From JAAXIE01 sp965204245 (GTDB taxonomy: Bacteria; Chloroflexota; Dehalococcoidia; Lucifugimonadales; JAAXIE01): a stretch of DNA of 64,000 nucleotides. Shown here piece after piece: positions 1 through 9,968 of this stretch (positions within the stretch are counted from its first letter, which is position 1; every line of letters starts with the position of its first letter). Location: the NCBI GenBank assembly GCA_965204245.1, contig CBDBED010000003.1:186001-250000 (forward strand). The letters run 5' to 3'. The position numbers and the translations under genes are program-made. The notes under the pieces were generated by a model, which saw only the letters and a list, made by a program, of their open reading frames with translations, was not told where the DNA came from and did not search any database.

Positions 1-50
1 AGAGCGAGGGGGCGTAGGTGATGAGTGTGGGAGAGGGGAACTCGATTGTG

Positions 51-88
51 TTAGAATTGGCCCAAACAATTAGAATTGGCCCAAACAA
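51..88. repeat. 19-bp perfect tandem direct duplication upstream of the phosphoesterase/Hsp90-like operon
   Basis: Two abutting identical 19-base copies (51-69 and 70-88), each containing the small inverted repeat TTGG-C-CCAA. They end 33 bases before the GTG start of the phosphoesterase gene, where an operator or promoter would lie. A role as a protein-binding site is inference; a simple slippage duplication would look the same. Confidence 0.6.
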
Positions 89-121
89 GTAATTCCGGCA
101 GCACGCTGCATCATCATAACT

Positions 122-1549
122 GTGCCGACAATTCTGCATATTTCAGACTTACATCGTACATCCGCGCCACGCCTGGACAACGACGACCTGTTTTCAGCTT
201 TAGCCAGCGATGCAAAGCGATGGCCTGAGGAACACATTCCTTGGCCCGACTTGATAGTGGTCAGCGGAGACATGATTCAAGGTACAACAACACCCGGAGA
301 AGATGGAGACGCTGAGATTCAGCGACAGTATGAGGAAGCTGCCGATTTCCTTAGGAAGCTCGCGAACAACATTGTGGGAGGTGATCTGTCCCGTGTCCTC
401 CTTGTTCCGGGCAACCATGATGTAAACTGGAGCCGCGCGCGGGCCTCAATGCAGCCACTCTCTGCCTGCCCACCAGCTATAGAAACAGAAGCTTACCAGT
501 CCCACTCTAAGGTCCGTTGGAGTTGGGAGGAACAGCGTGCCTACGAGATCGTGGACGATGGCCTCTATGCTTCTCGTTTAGACCATTTCCAAACATTTAG
601 GGCAGAATTCTATGCTGGACTCAACCCAAATCCACTAGCACACACAAGTAGGGGCGACCTTGTTTCCTTCGACTACCCACATCTGGGCCTCTTGATCGTT
701 GGTTTTCCATCATGGCTTGGCAATGACTGCTTCTGTCGAGTCGGAGGAATCGACTCGGCTTCCCTTGCCTCGTCTCGTGAAATACTTGATAAGTCGGCGA
801 CCCCGATTGCAGTTGCGGTCTGGCATCATAGTATCGAAGGTGGTCCAGGGGCTCACGACTACATGGACAAGCGGGTCGTGCACAGGCTCATCGATTTTGG
901 GTTCACCATTGGCCTCCATGGTCATCAGCACTATCCTGAGGCAAAACCATTCGAGCTGCGCTTGTCCGGAGATGAGTCCATGGCCGTAGTAGGAGCGGGT
1001 TCCCTCGCAGTCGGAGATACAGAACTCCCGATGGGTGAGCGTCGACAATATAATCTGGTCGTGGTGGATCCGACGTGTGGTCGAATCGAAGTCCATGTAC
1101 GAGGTATGTCCCCGGCAGGAGTATTCGGCGCATCACATCGGGATGACTTTGGAGGGAATAGTTCGGTCACCCTTAGCCTTCCCCATTCGCGGACACGAAG
1201 TAAGCGAGCAATGAACGTGCGCTTGAGGGATCAGGCCGCAGACGCAATGGGCAACCGAGACTATGAACAAGTCTTGGCATTGCTTGCTAACGCTGAGTCC
1301 CCTGATGACCCAAATGTTCGCCAACTTACGCTAGAGGCGTTGCGTAAACTCGAAAGACATGACGAAGTACTGGCACTGACCAGTCTGCCCAGGAATGCGG
1401 ATGAGCTTGTTGGCGCAATTTCTCTGTTGATAGGTCTACATCGCTTCGATGAAGCAGATCAGATGTTGGAGGGTTCGAGAGAGCTGGTCGATCTAGCGCA
1501 ATGCAACGACCTCCACGTTATGATTGAGAGTGGAAGGATAAGCTCTTGA
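122..1549 (+). CDS. calcineurin-like metallophosphoesterase with C-terminal helical repeat region
   Basis: A 475-residue protein with a complete two-metal phosphoesterase signature near the N terminus: D9-x-H11 in HISDLH, D50 in SGD, GNHD at 97-100, H235/H236 in WHHS, and GHQH at 267-270. Known members hydrolyse phosphomono- or diesters, including nucleic acids and nucleotides; the substrate here is unknown. Residues about 365-475 are helical and TPR-like (repeated L/A patterns), which suggests protein contacts. The start is GTG with no clear ribosome site, so the message may be leaderless. The stop overlaps the start of the next gene (TTGA), so the two are almost certainly co-translated. G+C and codon use look lower than in the rest of the window, consistent with transfer. 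Paired with a GHKL ATPase it may be the effector of a defence or stress module; that is inference. Confidence 0.88.
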   Translation: MPTILHISDLHRTSAPRLDNDDLFSALASDAKRWPEEHIPWPDLIVVSGDMIQGTTTPGEDGDAEIQRQYEEAADFLRKLANNIVGGDLSRVLLVPGNHDVNWSRARASMQPLSACPPAIETEAYQSHSKVRWSWEEQRAYEIVDDGLYASRLDHFQTFRAEFYAGLNPNPLAHTSRGDLVSFDYPHLGLLIVGFPSWLGNDCFCRVGGIDSASLASSREILDKSATPIAVAVWHHSIEGGPGAHDYMDKRVVHRLIDFGFTIGLHGHQHYPEAKPFELRLSGDESMAVVGAGSLAVGDTELPMGERRQYNLVVVDPTCGRIEVHVRGMSPAGVFGASHRDDFGGNSSVTLSLPHSRTRSKRAMNVRLRDQAADAMGNRDYEQVLALLANAESPDDPNVRQLTLEALRKLERHDEVLALTSLPRNADELVGAISLLIGLHRFDEADQMLEGSRELVDLAQCNDLHVMIESGRISS

Positions 1550-3873
1550 CTTCAACAGAAAAGAAGATAGCCTTCAAAATCGAATTTACTCGGGTGCTTG
1601 AACTTTTTGCTGACCAGATCTATCAATCGCCTCTAGCATTACTTCGAGAGAACACTCAAAATGCATTTGACGCCATACGTATGAGAGCCATCTCTGATGA
1701 GAACTTCACACCTCGTATAGAGGTTACCGTAGATTCGGAGGCAATCGTTGTAAGAGATAATGGTATCGGCATGACCGCCGAGGAGATAGAATCGAATTTT
1801 TGGTATGCAGGAAAGAGCGGAAAGAACACTCCTGAGGCACGTGCAGCTGGCGTAGTTGGGACATTTGGGATCGGGGCCATGGCTAATTTCGGAGTTGCGG
1901 ACGTCCTTTCAGTCGACAGTGAGTCAGTTGCCACGGGAGAACGCACGCTATCATCGGTGCACAAATCAGATTTGTCGACTGAAATGGAGACGATCTCAGT
2001 TGTGTCATTACCATCGACTGGCAACCCTGGAACCACGGTGCGAGCACAATTGGCATCAACAAGCACCGTTTCGGTGCTGGAGGCACGCCAGTATCTTCGG
2101 CAATTCGTTGAGTTCGTAGACGTCCCTGTACTATTCAATAACGACGACATTCTGAGTGGGTCAAATCATAGAGCCGCGCTTCCGTCTGAACGATACAGTT
2201 GGATCGCAACCAAGGACAACATATCGATCGACGGAGGCATCACGGGCAACTTAGAGGTCCACGGAATGGCTTCAGGTGAGTTACGAGTGATTGTAGAAAA
2301 CGTGATATCAGACAACCACCCGGGACGACCTGGAGCGATCGTGCTTGTACAAGGTCGAAATTCCATTCGCACCTTACGCTCCGGATTCGGACTCGCGACC
2401 GTCGGTATGGGAACCCCTTATCAGTGGGGAGGAGTGGCCGATCTTGCATTCTTAAAACCTACTGCGGGACGTGAGGCACTAGATGTTGGGTCAAGCCAAC
2501 AATTGCAAAAGATTGTTTCGTCTCTAGACCGGATTGTCTCCCTCATTGCAGCCGATCACCATGAATCCTTCATGAACGATGATTTCCTTCAGTGGATACG
2601 CAGGAGCCAACAATACAATCTTTGCGGCCAATTGGAAGTCACTCCTCGTCCATCCGGACAGCCTGAAGTGCTCGAACGGCTGATCGAGCGGCCAGGTCTC
2701 AGGTACTATGGTGGTCGAGATGAGACCATCATATCCACTTATGCCAGTGAAGAGCATCCATTGATTGTTCTTTCGAGAAGATCACCTCGACGGGATTGCG
2801 AGCTTGGATATTTGTCTGCCCATCACGTCCATGAAGTTGACGATTCACCAACCGTGACCAGCGAAATACCGCCAATAAATCAGACGTTATCGCAAACTGC
2901 TCTGGGGATACGCGTTTCTCGAATACTGGAAGAAGACTATTTTCTGCCTGCCGACATCCGTTATGGATCAATTACTAATGAGCTGCCGTTGCTCGTGACC
3001 GATACAAAGGGCCCGGTCACCATCGTGTTAAATCCTACCTCGACTAGTGTCGGTCCTTTACTCGTCCTCTATGAGAACGATTACGATGCCTTCATCCCTT
3101 TTACAAAAGATTTTGTGCGAAACGAGATTTTTCCGAGAGTATCTAAACTTGTGCCTAGTAGTACAAAGGTAGGAGCTGAGGCGTTTCTAAGGCATCTTCG
3201 ATCTAGCCGCGAGTTGTTCGAATACGAGCTTCAAGACAAGGCCAATCTCGAAGAAATCTTTAAAGAACTTCACGCGGGCCGTCTAAATCTCGTTGAGGCG
3301 ACAAGGAGATTAGCAGAGATCGAACGCTCTATCATAGAGGTAAGTAGCGCGGGAACTGCACCCCTATCTTCAGTCGTACGAGAGGTGTCCGACGATTCAC
3401 AAGAGGACCCGAACTCTCTTGAGCCAAGACCCAGCATAGATCGCAGGGAAGTGGAAACTAATGCACTTATCTTGACGAGCGATGATCCACTGAACGGCTA
3501 TTCGTGTTTCTTGTCTTTGAGTGACAGGGTTCAAAGTGAAAGAGGCGAATTCTTCCTTCAACCACATTCTACCGAAGTAGTTTGGGGGGGAAGGAAGGTG
3601 ATATTCATTTTCCACCATCATTCAAGGCGCTACGGTTTATACTATGATATTCTTTGCCCTGAACTCGTTGGTACATCTGCCGGTGGGCATCAGGGTATGA
3701 CATCTACAATACTCACAAAAGGTCGCACTTTCATCCCAATACCGGAGCAAATCGTGGCTGACTTCATTCCAATCCAAGGCGAGCGAAAGCGGTTAGAAGT
3801 CAGAGGGGAAGTGCTTTATTTGGGGACACGCGACGATGAGGCAGTAGGTTTCAGAGGCTCATTGGGCACATAA
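1546..3873 (+). CDS. Hsp90-like GHKL ATPase
   Basis: A 775-residue protein. Its first 200 residues carry the Bergerat ATP-binding fold in Hsp90 order: the N-box around E35-N39 (ENTQNAFDA), the G1 box DNGIGM at 71-76, and a glycine lid GTFGIG at 105-110. The rest resembles the Hsp90 middle region only loosely and ends in a unique domain, so this is an Hsp90-like ATPase and not a housekeeping HtpG. The TTG start overlaps the upstream TGA, and AAGGA lies 8 bases before it, so translation is coupled to the phosphoesterase. Such ATPases switch conformation on ATP binding and often sense or clamp partners. The low G+C and the adjoining gene fragments downstream suggest an acquired cassette. Function is unproven. 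Confidence 0.85.
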   Translation: MTSTEKKIAFKIEFTRVLELFADQIYQSPLALLRENTQNAFDAIRMRAISDENFTPRIEVTVDSEAIVVRDNGIGMTAEEIESNFWYAGKSGKNTPEARAAGVVGTFGIGAMANFGVADVLSVDSESVATGERTLSSVHKSDLSTEMETISVVSLPSTGNPGTTVRAQLASTSTVSVLEARQYLRQFVEFVDVPVLFNNDDILSGSNHRAALPSERYSWIATKDNISIDGGITGNLEVHGMASGELRVIVENVISDNHPGRPGAIVLVQGRNSIRTLRSGFGLATVGMGTPYQWGGVADLAFLKPTAGREALDVGSSQQLQKIVSSLDRIVSLIAADHHESFMNDDFLQWIRRSQQYNLCGQLEVTPRPSGQPEVLERLIERPGLRYYGGRDETIISTYASEEHPLIVLSRRSPRRDCELGYLSAHHVHEVDDSPTVTSEIPPINQTLSQTALGIRVSRILEEDYFLPADIRYGSITNELPLLVTDTKGPVTIVLNPTSTSVGPLLVLYENDYDAFIPFTKDFVRNEIFPRVSKLVPSSTKVGAEAFLRHLRSSRELFEYELQDKANLEEIFKELHAGRLNLVEATRRLAEIERSIIEVSSAGTAPLSSVVREVSDDSQEDPNSLEPRPSIDRREVETNALILTSDDPLNGYSCFLSLSDRVQSERGEFFLQPHSTEVVWGGRKVIFIFHHHSRRYGLYYDILCPELVGTSAGGHQGMTSTILTKGRTFIPIPEQIVADFIPIQGERKRLEVRGEVLYLGTRDDEAVGFRGSLGT

Positions 3874-3911
3874 TCGGCTAGTTCATTAGTTGTCCAACAG
3901 AGCGACGCACT

Positions 3912-4440
3912 CTAAGCCGTGGCCTTGTCTTCACCGTATTCATACCACGCCCTAGAAGGGTCTATGCCGTAGTCCTTGGCGGCTTGGGGGGGTGATGTAG
4001 CCGTTGATCAGGTCGTCGCGGATGCTCTGGGGGTCGCGGTTGGCGGGATTGCCGTAGCCACCGGCGCCGGCTACATCGTAGGTGATGGAGTAGCCGTCGG
4101 GGACGGGGAAGGCGGGACCCTTGCTGTTGCGGGTGTCGCGGTTGCCTTGGGGGTCGGAGACGTGGACGGAGGTGGGAGCGCCGGGGAGGCCGCCGTGGAG
4201 GCCGAAGGGTGGCGACTTGGTGCGCTCGCAGCAGATGGTGGCGGTGGCGGTGTGGCCGAGGATGCGCCAGACGCGCCGGACGCCGCAGCCTCCGCGGTAT
4301 TGGCCTGCGCCGCCGGAGTCGGGGATGATTTCGTAGCGGTCGACTTGAGTGACTCCAGGCGGGCGCGGCGCTCGGTGCTGGATCTGTCATGGATTGTTGA
4401 CGATGTCTCCGAAAACGAGGCGCGGGCACTCCAACCCCTG
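3912..4440 (-). pseudogene. C-terminal fragment of hydantoinase B/oxoprolinase family
   Basis: Read on the minus strand from 4440, the translation contains GLECPRLVFGDIVNNP, then a stop (TGA), then the hydantoinase B signature PGVTQVDRYEIIPDSGGAG and the glycine-rich core. The reading frame breaks near 3983-3990 in a run of G, and the family C terminus (AAKDYGIDPSRAWYEY) resumes in another frame before TAG at 3912. The first roughly 350 residues of the family are absent. HyuB works with HyuA in ATP-dependent hydantoin or oxoproline hydrolysis. With an internal stop, a frameshift and a missing N terminus this is a dead remnant. Confidence 0.75.
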
Positions 4441-4447
4441 GGTCGCC

Positions 4448-4582
4448 ACCCACATCACTGATGCACAGCATTACTTCCGGTACTGGGTGGCCCCGCAGTC
4501 CGGCAATTACTACGTCGCACTACGGAGCGCGACGGGGGGAACGGGTGACTACGAGTTGGGTGTCAGTATCGTCGCTGACTAG
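4448..4582 (+). pseudogene. C-terminal fragment of a secreted PPC-like beta-sandwich protein
   Basis: The frame from 4448 reads AQHYFRYWVAPQSGNYYVAL and ends in GTGDYELGVSIVAD before TAG at 4580-4582. This pattern (a Y-F-R/F-x-A-P-x-x-G-x-Y-Y-V strand followed by GTGxYxL) is typical of the last bacterial pre-peptidase C-terminal-like repeat in secreted repeat proteins. Upstream sequence belongs to the opposite-strand hydantoinase fragment, so only the last 45 codons remain. No start codon or ribosome site is associated with it. Confidence 0.55.
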
Positions 4583-4855
4583 AAAGCCAGAGCATAGAAC
4601 TGGAGAGCCTAACGACTCGCCGGACAAGGACCACAGGCTAAATCCTCTGTCACCGCTGGTGTTCTGAAACTGTCGTCCAGTCCACAACTGCGACTGCCCA
4701 CAAACGTATACGGTAGACAGAACCATCTTTGAACTTTGGCTCGGGGCCGAGTGGACTTGAGCCGACCAATATTGTGGTGACAATTGTGGGAAGCTATGGT
4801 CAAAGCCACCAGTTTTGTAGCTTGGAACGAGTCCCCACATCACTTGTTCGTGAGG
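4583..4855. other. intergenic, nothing recognised
   Basis: No convincing reading frame, repeat or strong hairpin was seen between the PPC fragment and the end of the clostripain-family gene. Confidence 0.5.
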
Positions 4856-7539
4856 TCAATCGACCAGGAAGGTACCGAAGGAGTAGTGGGCCAACTCCTT
4901 TCCTTCGTCGAATTGATCGGCTGGGAACGTGTAGGAGATGTCGATGGCTACTCCATCGTCCGACAGATAGCTCAGCGATGTGAAGGCCACATCCTCGATT
5001 AACCACTCGAACAGGAGGGCGGGAAGACCCTGTGCCGTCTGCACGGTTTCTCTCGTTAGGTCTGTTGCACCTGCCGTCAGGTATCCAGACTCAAGTGCGT
5101 CCCCATACTCCGTTAGCGAAAGGAGAACACCCTCTTCGACGTAGATGATGACAGAGCCGTTGCCCTCGGGGTCTGAGGCCTTGAAGAATTCGAACACTGA
5201 CGGGTCCGATGCCTCTTCTATCCAGAAGTAGGATCTCTGGATCTCGAAGAAACCGGCCGGATCCTCGAAAACCTGCATGTTGCCGAGATGGGTGTCCACC
5301 ACCCGCTCTGACCGTACCAATTCACCTATGGCAGCGTTGCCGCTGGCGTCCTCGGCCCAGATGGCATAGTAGTAGTCGATGAGCTCGCCGGACTCGTCTT
5401 CGAACTCGAGAAACTCCCACAAAAAGACCGGTTCCTGTACGAAAGTCAACACACCCTCGGCCGTATAGAACCAGCCGTCATTGGCCTCGTCCTCCAGGCT
5501 GAAGCCGAAATTCAGAAACTCTACCCTGTCTCCCGGCGCGATCTGGTAAGTCGCCTTGTCGAACTGGACCGTGCCCTCTTCATCGTCGGGGCCGGAGAAC
5601 AGGAAGTTGTAGGTTTCGATATAGTGGTCCACGATCTCCATAGTCTCGTCATGAACGACGATCGTCATTGTCGCGAAGTCATACGGATACTCGGAGCCGC
5701 TGTAGTCTTTGCTGGCCTGGTAGTAGTCAATCTCAGCCGTAAAGGACATGAATACCTGCCCCTCTGACTCGAAGCGCTCGGAGAAGAAGGCAGGTATCCA
5801 GGCGGTGGGCTCCTCCGGGTCATATTCCACCGTGAACCAGAACTGAACCCAGGTGGAGGCCAGATACAGGTCATCGACCTCGACGGGATAGGCACGCTCC
5901 TCGGCCACGACCATGAAGAAGTCTTCAACGGCGCCGTCTTCATACTCAAACGGCTGAATGAAGCCGTACAGCGTGGTAACCCTTGCCAGGTTGTGGTCAT
6001 AGACGGTAGCGAATGTTCCATCGGTGTCGGAGGACTCTCTTTGGACGACCGGTGGTTCGGTGTCTGCCAGACGGAGGTCTTCGTAGGCTCTCTGAAAGTC
6101 CAGCCAGGTATCGTTGGCCTTATAGGCAGCGTATTCTGCGTCCGCGTTTTCCGGGGCATCGATGGCGATTCCGAAGGAATTGGGCTTGGTGCCGTCGTGG
6201 TCTGAATAAACGACGAAGCGGTCAACCGCATCCATCAGATCATCCAGACTCGCGCCCAGTTCAGTGTCCGAAAGCTGTTCCGCCATCAACTGGGCAAAGT
6301 GCATCAGGTCTACGGATGTTCGGGAGTCCGCCCTTTCCGATACGTTATAAGACTCGGCCCCGTAGGCGCCATAGATCAGCCCATCCGCATACTCCAGGTC
6401 GTCGAGCAGCTCTTCGCCGAGGGCCGAAACCACGGGGTCGAGGGCGGCCTCCAGTTCGTTATACATGCCCAGGTCCAGCAGCGAGAGGGTTTTAGGCATA
6501 CCTGAGTCGGCGTGGAGTGGATTCTGAACGAAGTCATCGACCATTCGCTTGCCCACCTCGACGATGCTGTTCTCCTCGGCGAACGATTCAATCACGGAGG
6601 TCCAGAACCAGCCGTGTCCCGGTTCCACCGCCTCGGACGCGATCATATAGTACGCATGAGGCGCGACGAATTTTGCCACTTCCACCGACGCCATGAGGCA
6701 GGCGTCGAAGCCGATGAGGTCGAACCTCCCAGGCGCGCTGTCCTGGAAAGCACTCCCTATCTCGTCCAGGGACAACGAGTCCCCGTTGAAATTGGTGTCG
6801 TTGCCAACCCCCAAATACGAACCTCCGTGATCCCAAAGGGTTAGGAACCTCTGGTCGAAGTTCAGGTAGCCGTCCCTCAGGTAGTCGAGGAACAGCTTCA
6901 GGGAGCTTTCATCTCCCATGTGTGCGCCGTCGGCCCGATAGAGGTAGGCGTCGGAGCCTGTTTCGTTGCCGAACTGCCGGTCCTGGGCGTCGGCCCAGAG
7001 TTGTTCTGTGTTGGCAAGCTTCATCCCTTGCCAGCCGTCCGTGCGGGCGCCGCCGAAGGCGACGATCACCTCGACAGATTGAGGGTCCGGCAGAGCGGCG
7101 AAACCTTCTAGCAACTCGGCAAGGTCGGTAGAACCGGCGAAGTTGTCCTCTTCCAGGTCGCTGCCCACCATGTAGATCGCCAGCAGCTTACTTCCAGTCC
7201 CGTCGATAGGGTCCGGCTCAACGTAGGGACCCAAACGCCGTGGTTGCTGGAATACCCGCGTTTACCCTGGTCGGGAAGATCCGTTGCGGTTTCAGGTGCG
7301 GGAGTAGCGGCTGGAGAAGGCGTTGGCTGTGGTGTGGGCGTCAGTTCCGGTGTGGGAGTGCTTGTAGGGGCCGTCGTGGGGGTAGGTGTTGGATCCGGTG
7401 TGGCACCTGGCTGCGTCGTGACAGTAGCATCAGGGGCGGTCCTAGCCGGCGGCGTGAGACTCGGCTCATCGGAACATCCGGCCAGCAGAATTGCAAAGAC
7501 TACCGCGCTCATCACGGCAATTGCTGTGAGTTTGGACAT
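4856..7539 (-). CDS. clostripain-family (peptidase C11) lipoprotein, frameshifted
   Basis: Translation starts at ATG 7539 behind AGAGGGGG and gives a lipoprotein signal ending LLAGC, then a long Thr/Pro linker. Near 7235-7240 the frame must move by one base to enter a 792-residue frame starting LGPYVEPDPIDGTG. That frame holds the C11 cysteine-protease core: catalytic His136 in LWDHGGSY and Cys179 in GFDACLMA (numbering of the second frame). Known C11 enzymes cleave after basic residues. The C-terminal 150 residues resemble the PsbP/DUF1795-like module also seen in the protein at 47594. If one base is missing, the intact product would be about 894 residues, anchored outside the membrane. The lesion could be real or an assembly indel; both flanking parts are well preserved, which favours a recent or artefactual change. 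Confidence 0.82.
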
Positions 7540-8025
7540 TTCGCCCCCTCTGACCCCTCTGATGGTCATGTGTCTTCGACCGGTTCTCCAAACTCCCGGT
7601 TGCCTGATTCGTGGCACATACTTCATTTCAACATGCAATATGTTATGCGTGCCCATACTTTCCCGGTAAGGTTTCTACGCCCATCCCTGGCATGGTTGTT
7701 CGCACCAGACTTCTAACAGGTCAGCCAAAGGCCTCCGTAGGCATATGCCTATAAATGGCGGGGTACATAGAACCTTGATGCCTTCCAGACTCTTGGACTA
7801 ATTTACAGGGGGATGAACAACTGCCGTATGGACATTTCTACCTGGTCGGCTTGGATACTTGGAGCATTCCACTCCCTCAAATAGTGAGCCCGGTGGCCCC
7901 TATAATATGGGGAGACGCCTCGTGTCAGCGGCAAATCGCGCCCAAGGGTTAGACACATGTTGGATGCGCTTGGAAACACTTGCAACTGTCAAGAGCTATG
8001 AGCACTCGGATATGCGAGGGATGGG
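7540..8025. other. 486-bp intergenic region between divergent genes
   Basis: No supported gene. It separates the clostripain-family gene (minus) from the sensor kinase (plus), so it must hold both promoters. A TATAAT hexamer lies at 7901-7906 on the plus strand. Confidence 0.5.
7901..7906 (+). promoter_or_regulatory. candidate -10 box for the two-component pair
   Basis: A perfect TATAAT about 120 bases before the kinase ATG. No good -35 match lies 16-18 bases upstream, so the call rests on the -10 element alone. Confidence 0.3.
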
Positions 8026-9288
8026 ATGTCTAACGTAACCCGCCAAAGGCGGGGCGTTAAACTGCTGGCGAAGGCGGACAATGCCTTTCGGTTGAACGAC
8101 TGGCCCCTCAGCCAAATCGACCCGGAAGGTCTGAGATACGTTGCGAGCATACAGGTCTGGCTACACTGGGCCTTGGGTGTCCTAGTGGTCGTACTCCTGT
8201 TGTATCGTCCCTCCTACGGGTACTGGGCCCCCCAGTTTGTGGCGTACTTGGTGATCCTGGTGCTATTGATGGTGGTCAATGGATACGTCCACTACAGTGT
8301 CTCGTCGAAGAGGACGATGACATAGCGCTGGGTCTTCGCTTTCAGCGCGATGGACATCATCCTACTTTCGGCTGCGGTCGCAATAAGCGGCGGCTTCAGC
8401 CACTACTTCTTTCACCTGCTCTACTACCCCCCGCTGGCCATCTTTGCGCTAGTGATCGCCTCCTTCAGGGTTAACATGGCCTTGGTGACGATGGTGGCCG
8501 TCATCTACCTCGTCCTGAGCCTCATGGCTGGGGATGGGCTGGACTTCGATGCGAGAGACGAGAAGGCGCTGATGGTCAGGATTTTCGTGATGTATGTAGT
8601 CGTTGCGCTGGCGAGTCTGATCTCGAGGTTCGAGAGAAGGAGATGGAGCCAGGTTGTGAAGAGCGAACAGTCGCTGCTGCGTGAACGAACAGAGCTATCA
8701 CAAACCATCCACAATACCACGGCCCAGTCCGCCTACATGATCGGGGTGGGAATAGACAGGGTGAGAGAACTTGCAGACAAGTCGAACAAAGACATGATGT
8801 CCGCTCTGGAAGAAACCTCCTCCCTTTCCAAGTCGGCCATGTGGGAGCTCAGGCACCCGATAGAAATCGGAGAGATCTTCGATGGCATGGAACTTGGCAG
8901 TGTACTGGAATCGCTCGTATCGACCTTCTCAACAATCTCCTCCGTTCCCGCCGAGTTCGTACAGTCAGGTGACGAACCGCCCCTGCCAATCTCAACGCGG
9001 GGTGCGCTATTCTCAATCGCGCATAATGCTCTAACCAACGCGCTCCGCCACTCCAATGCGAATCATGTCCGCGTCTGCCTGGAGTGCAAAGACATGGTTC
9101 TACGCATGTCCGTATCGGACGATGGGGACGGGCTCCCCAGTGATTACATTACACGAGGGCAGGGCTTCAAGAACATGCGAAGGGACGCAGAGCGTGTGGG
9201 AGGCATGCTCATTGTGGAATCAGACGTGAACGAGGGTGGAACTACGGTGTCCTGCGTAATGCCCCACAGACCTATGGGAGGAAGTTGA
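8026..9288 (+). CDS. NarL-type sensor histidine kinase interrupted by in-frame TAG
   Basis: One reading frame runs from ATG 8026 to TGA 9286-9288, broken only by TAG at 8323-8325 (codon 100), with no frame change. The 99 codons before the stop encode two membrane helices (residues about 46-90). The 312-codon part restarting at ATG 8350 has further helices, then a HisKA_3 segment with the phospho-acceptor His in SQTIHNTTAQ (codon 229; the usual following Asp/Glu is Asn), an ATPase N-box NALTNALRHS, G1 DDGDG and G2 GQGFKNM. Homologues are normally one membrane-bound protein, so the TAG is probably a nonsense mutation or a base error. The distal part might still be made as a shorter kinase. The response regulator follows one base after its stop. 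Confidence 0.8.
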
Positions 9289-9289
9289 T

Positions 9290-9968
9290 TTGTCTTCTAC
9301 ACCAGTAAAGGTTCTGCTGGTAGATGACCATCCCTTCGTGCGAGACGGGCTCCAGCAACTGCTGGAACACTCCCGCGAATTCGAGGTCGTCGGACATGCA
9401 GGCGACGGGCATGAGGCGCAACGGATAGCCAAATCCATTGTACCGGACATGATCATCATGGATGTGCTGATGCCGGGCCAAGACGGAATCGAGGCGTGTC
9501 GGGAAATCATCGACGCGCTTCCGAACACCCACGTACTCATGCTAACTGCCTCAACAGAGAAAAATGCAGTCTTGGAGGCTGTGGCTGCGGGTGCCGCCGG
9601 CTACGTCCAGAAATTCACTCCGACGGAGCAGCTGTTGACTGCGGTCAGGGACGTGGCCAGGGGCGAGTACCGGATGCCACGGGATGCCATGAGACGAGTG
9701 TTCGCCCGTTTGCGCAACGCTCCGAAACCGGATATTCCGCCAAAAGCCAAACAAGCTCACGCAGAGGGAGAAGGAGGTACTCGTACAATTCGCCAAGGGC
9801 ATGTCGTATACCGCCATTGCCGAGTCCCGGGGCAACCGCCCTACGACGGTGCGCAACACCATCTACGGCATACAGGACAAGCTGGGGTTCGACAGCAAGC
9901 AGGAGGTTGTTGCGTGGGCCGTTCGGAGCGGTCTGTTGGACGACGTGGTGGCAGATGTTGACTGCTAG
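9290..9968 (+). pseudogene. NarL/FixJ-family response regulator with frameshift before the DNA-binding domain
   Basis: TTG start at 9290 behind GGGAGGAAG. The receiver domain is intact: LVDDH near the N terminus and the phospho-acceptor Asp in IIMDVLMPG, with the later conserved Thr and Lys (MLTAS, VQKF). After about 150 residues the frame fails between 9740 and 9756. The HTH appears in the next frame as LTQREKEVLVQFAKGMS and runs to TAG 9966-9968, covering the LuxR-type recognition helix (TTVRNTIYGIQDKLG). Removing one base restores a normal 225-residue regulator. In the sequence as given the DNA-binding domain is lost. It is the cognate partner of the kinase just upstream. Confidence 0.8.

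Noticed and set aside
7225..7245. Programmed frameshift in the C11 protease gene
   Set aside because: The slip site does not form a canonical slippery heptamer in the zero frame and no downstream pseudoknot was seen; an indel is simpler.
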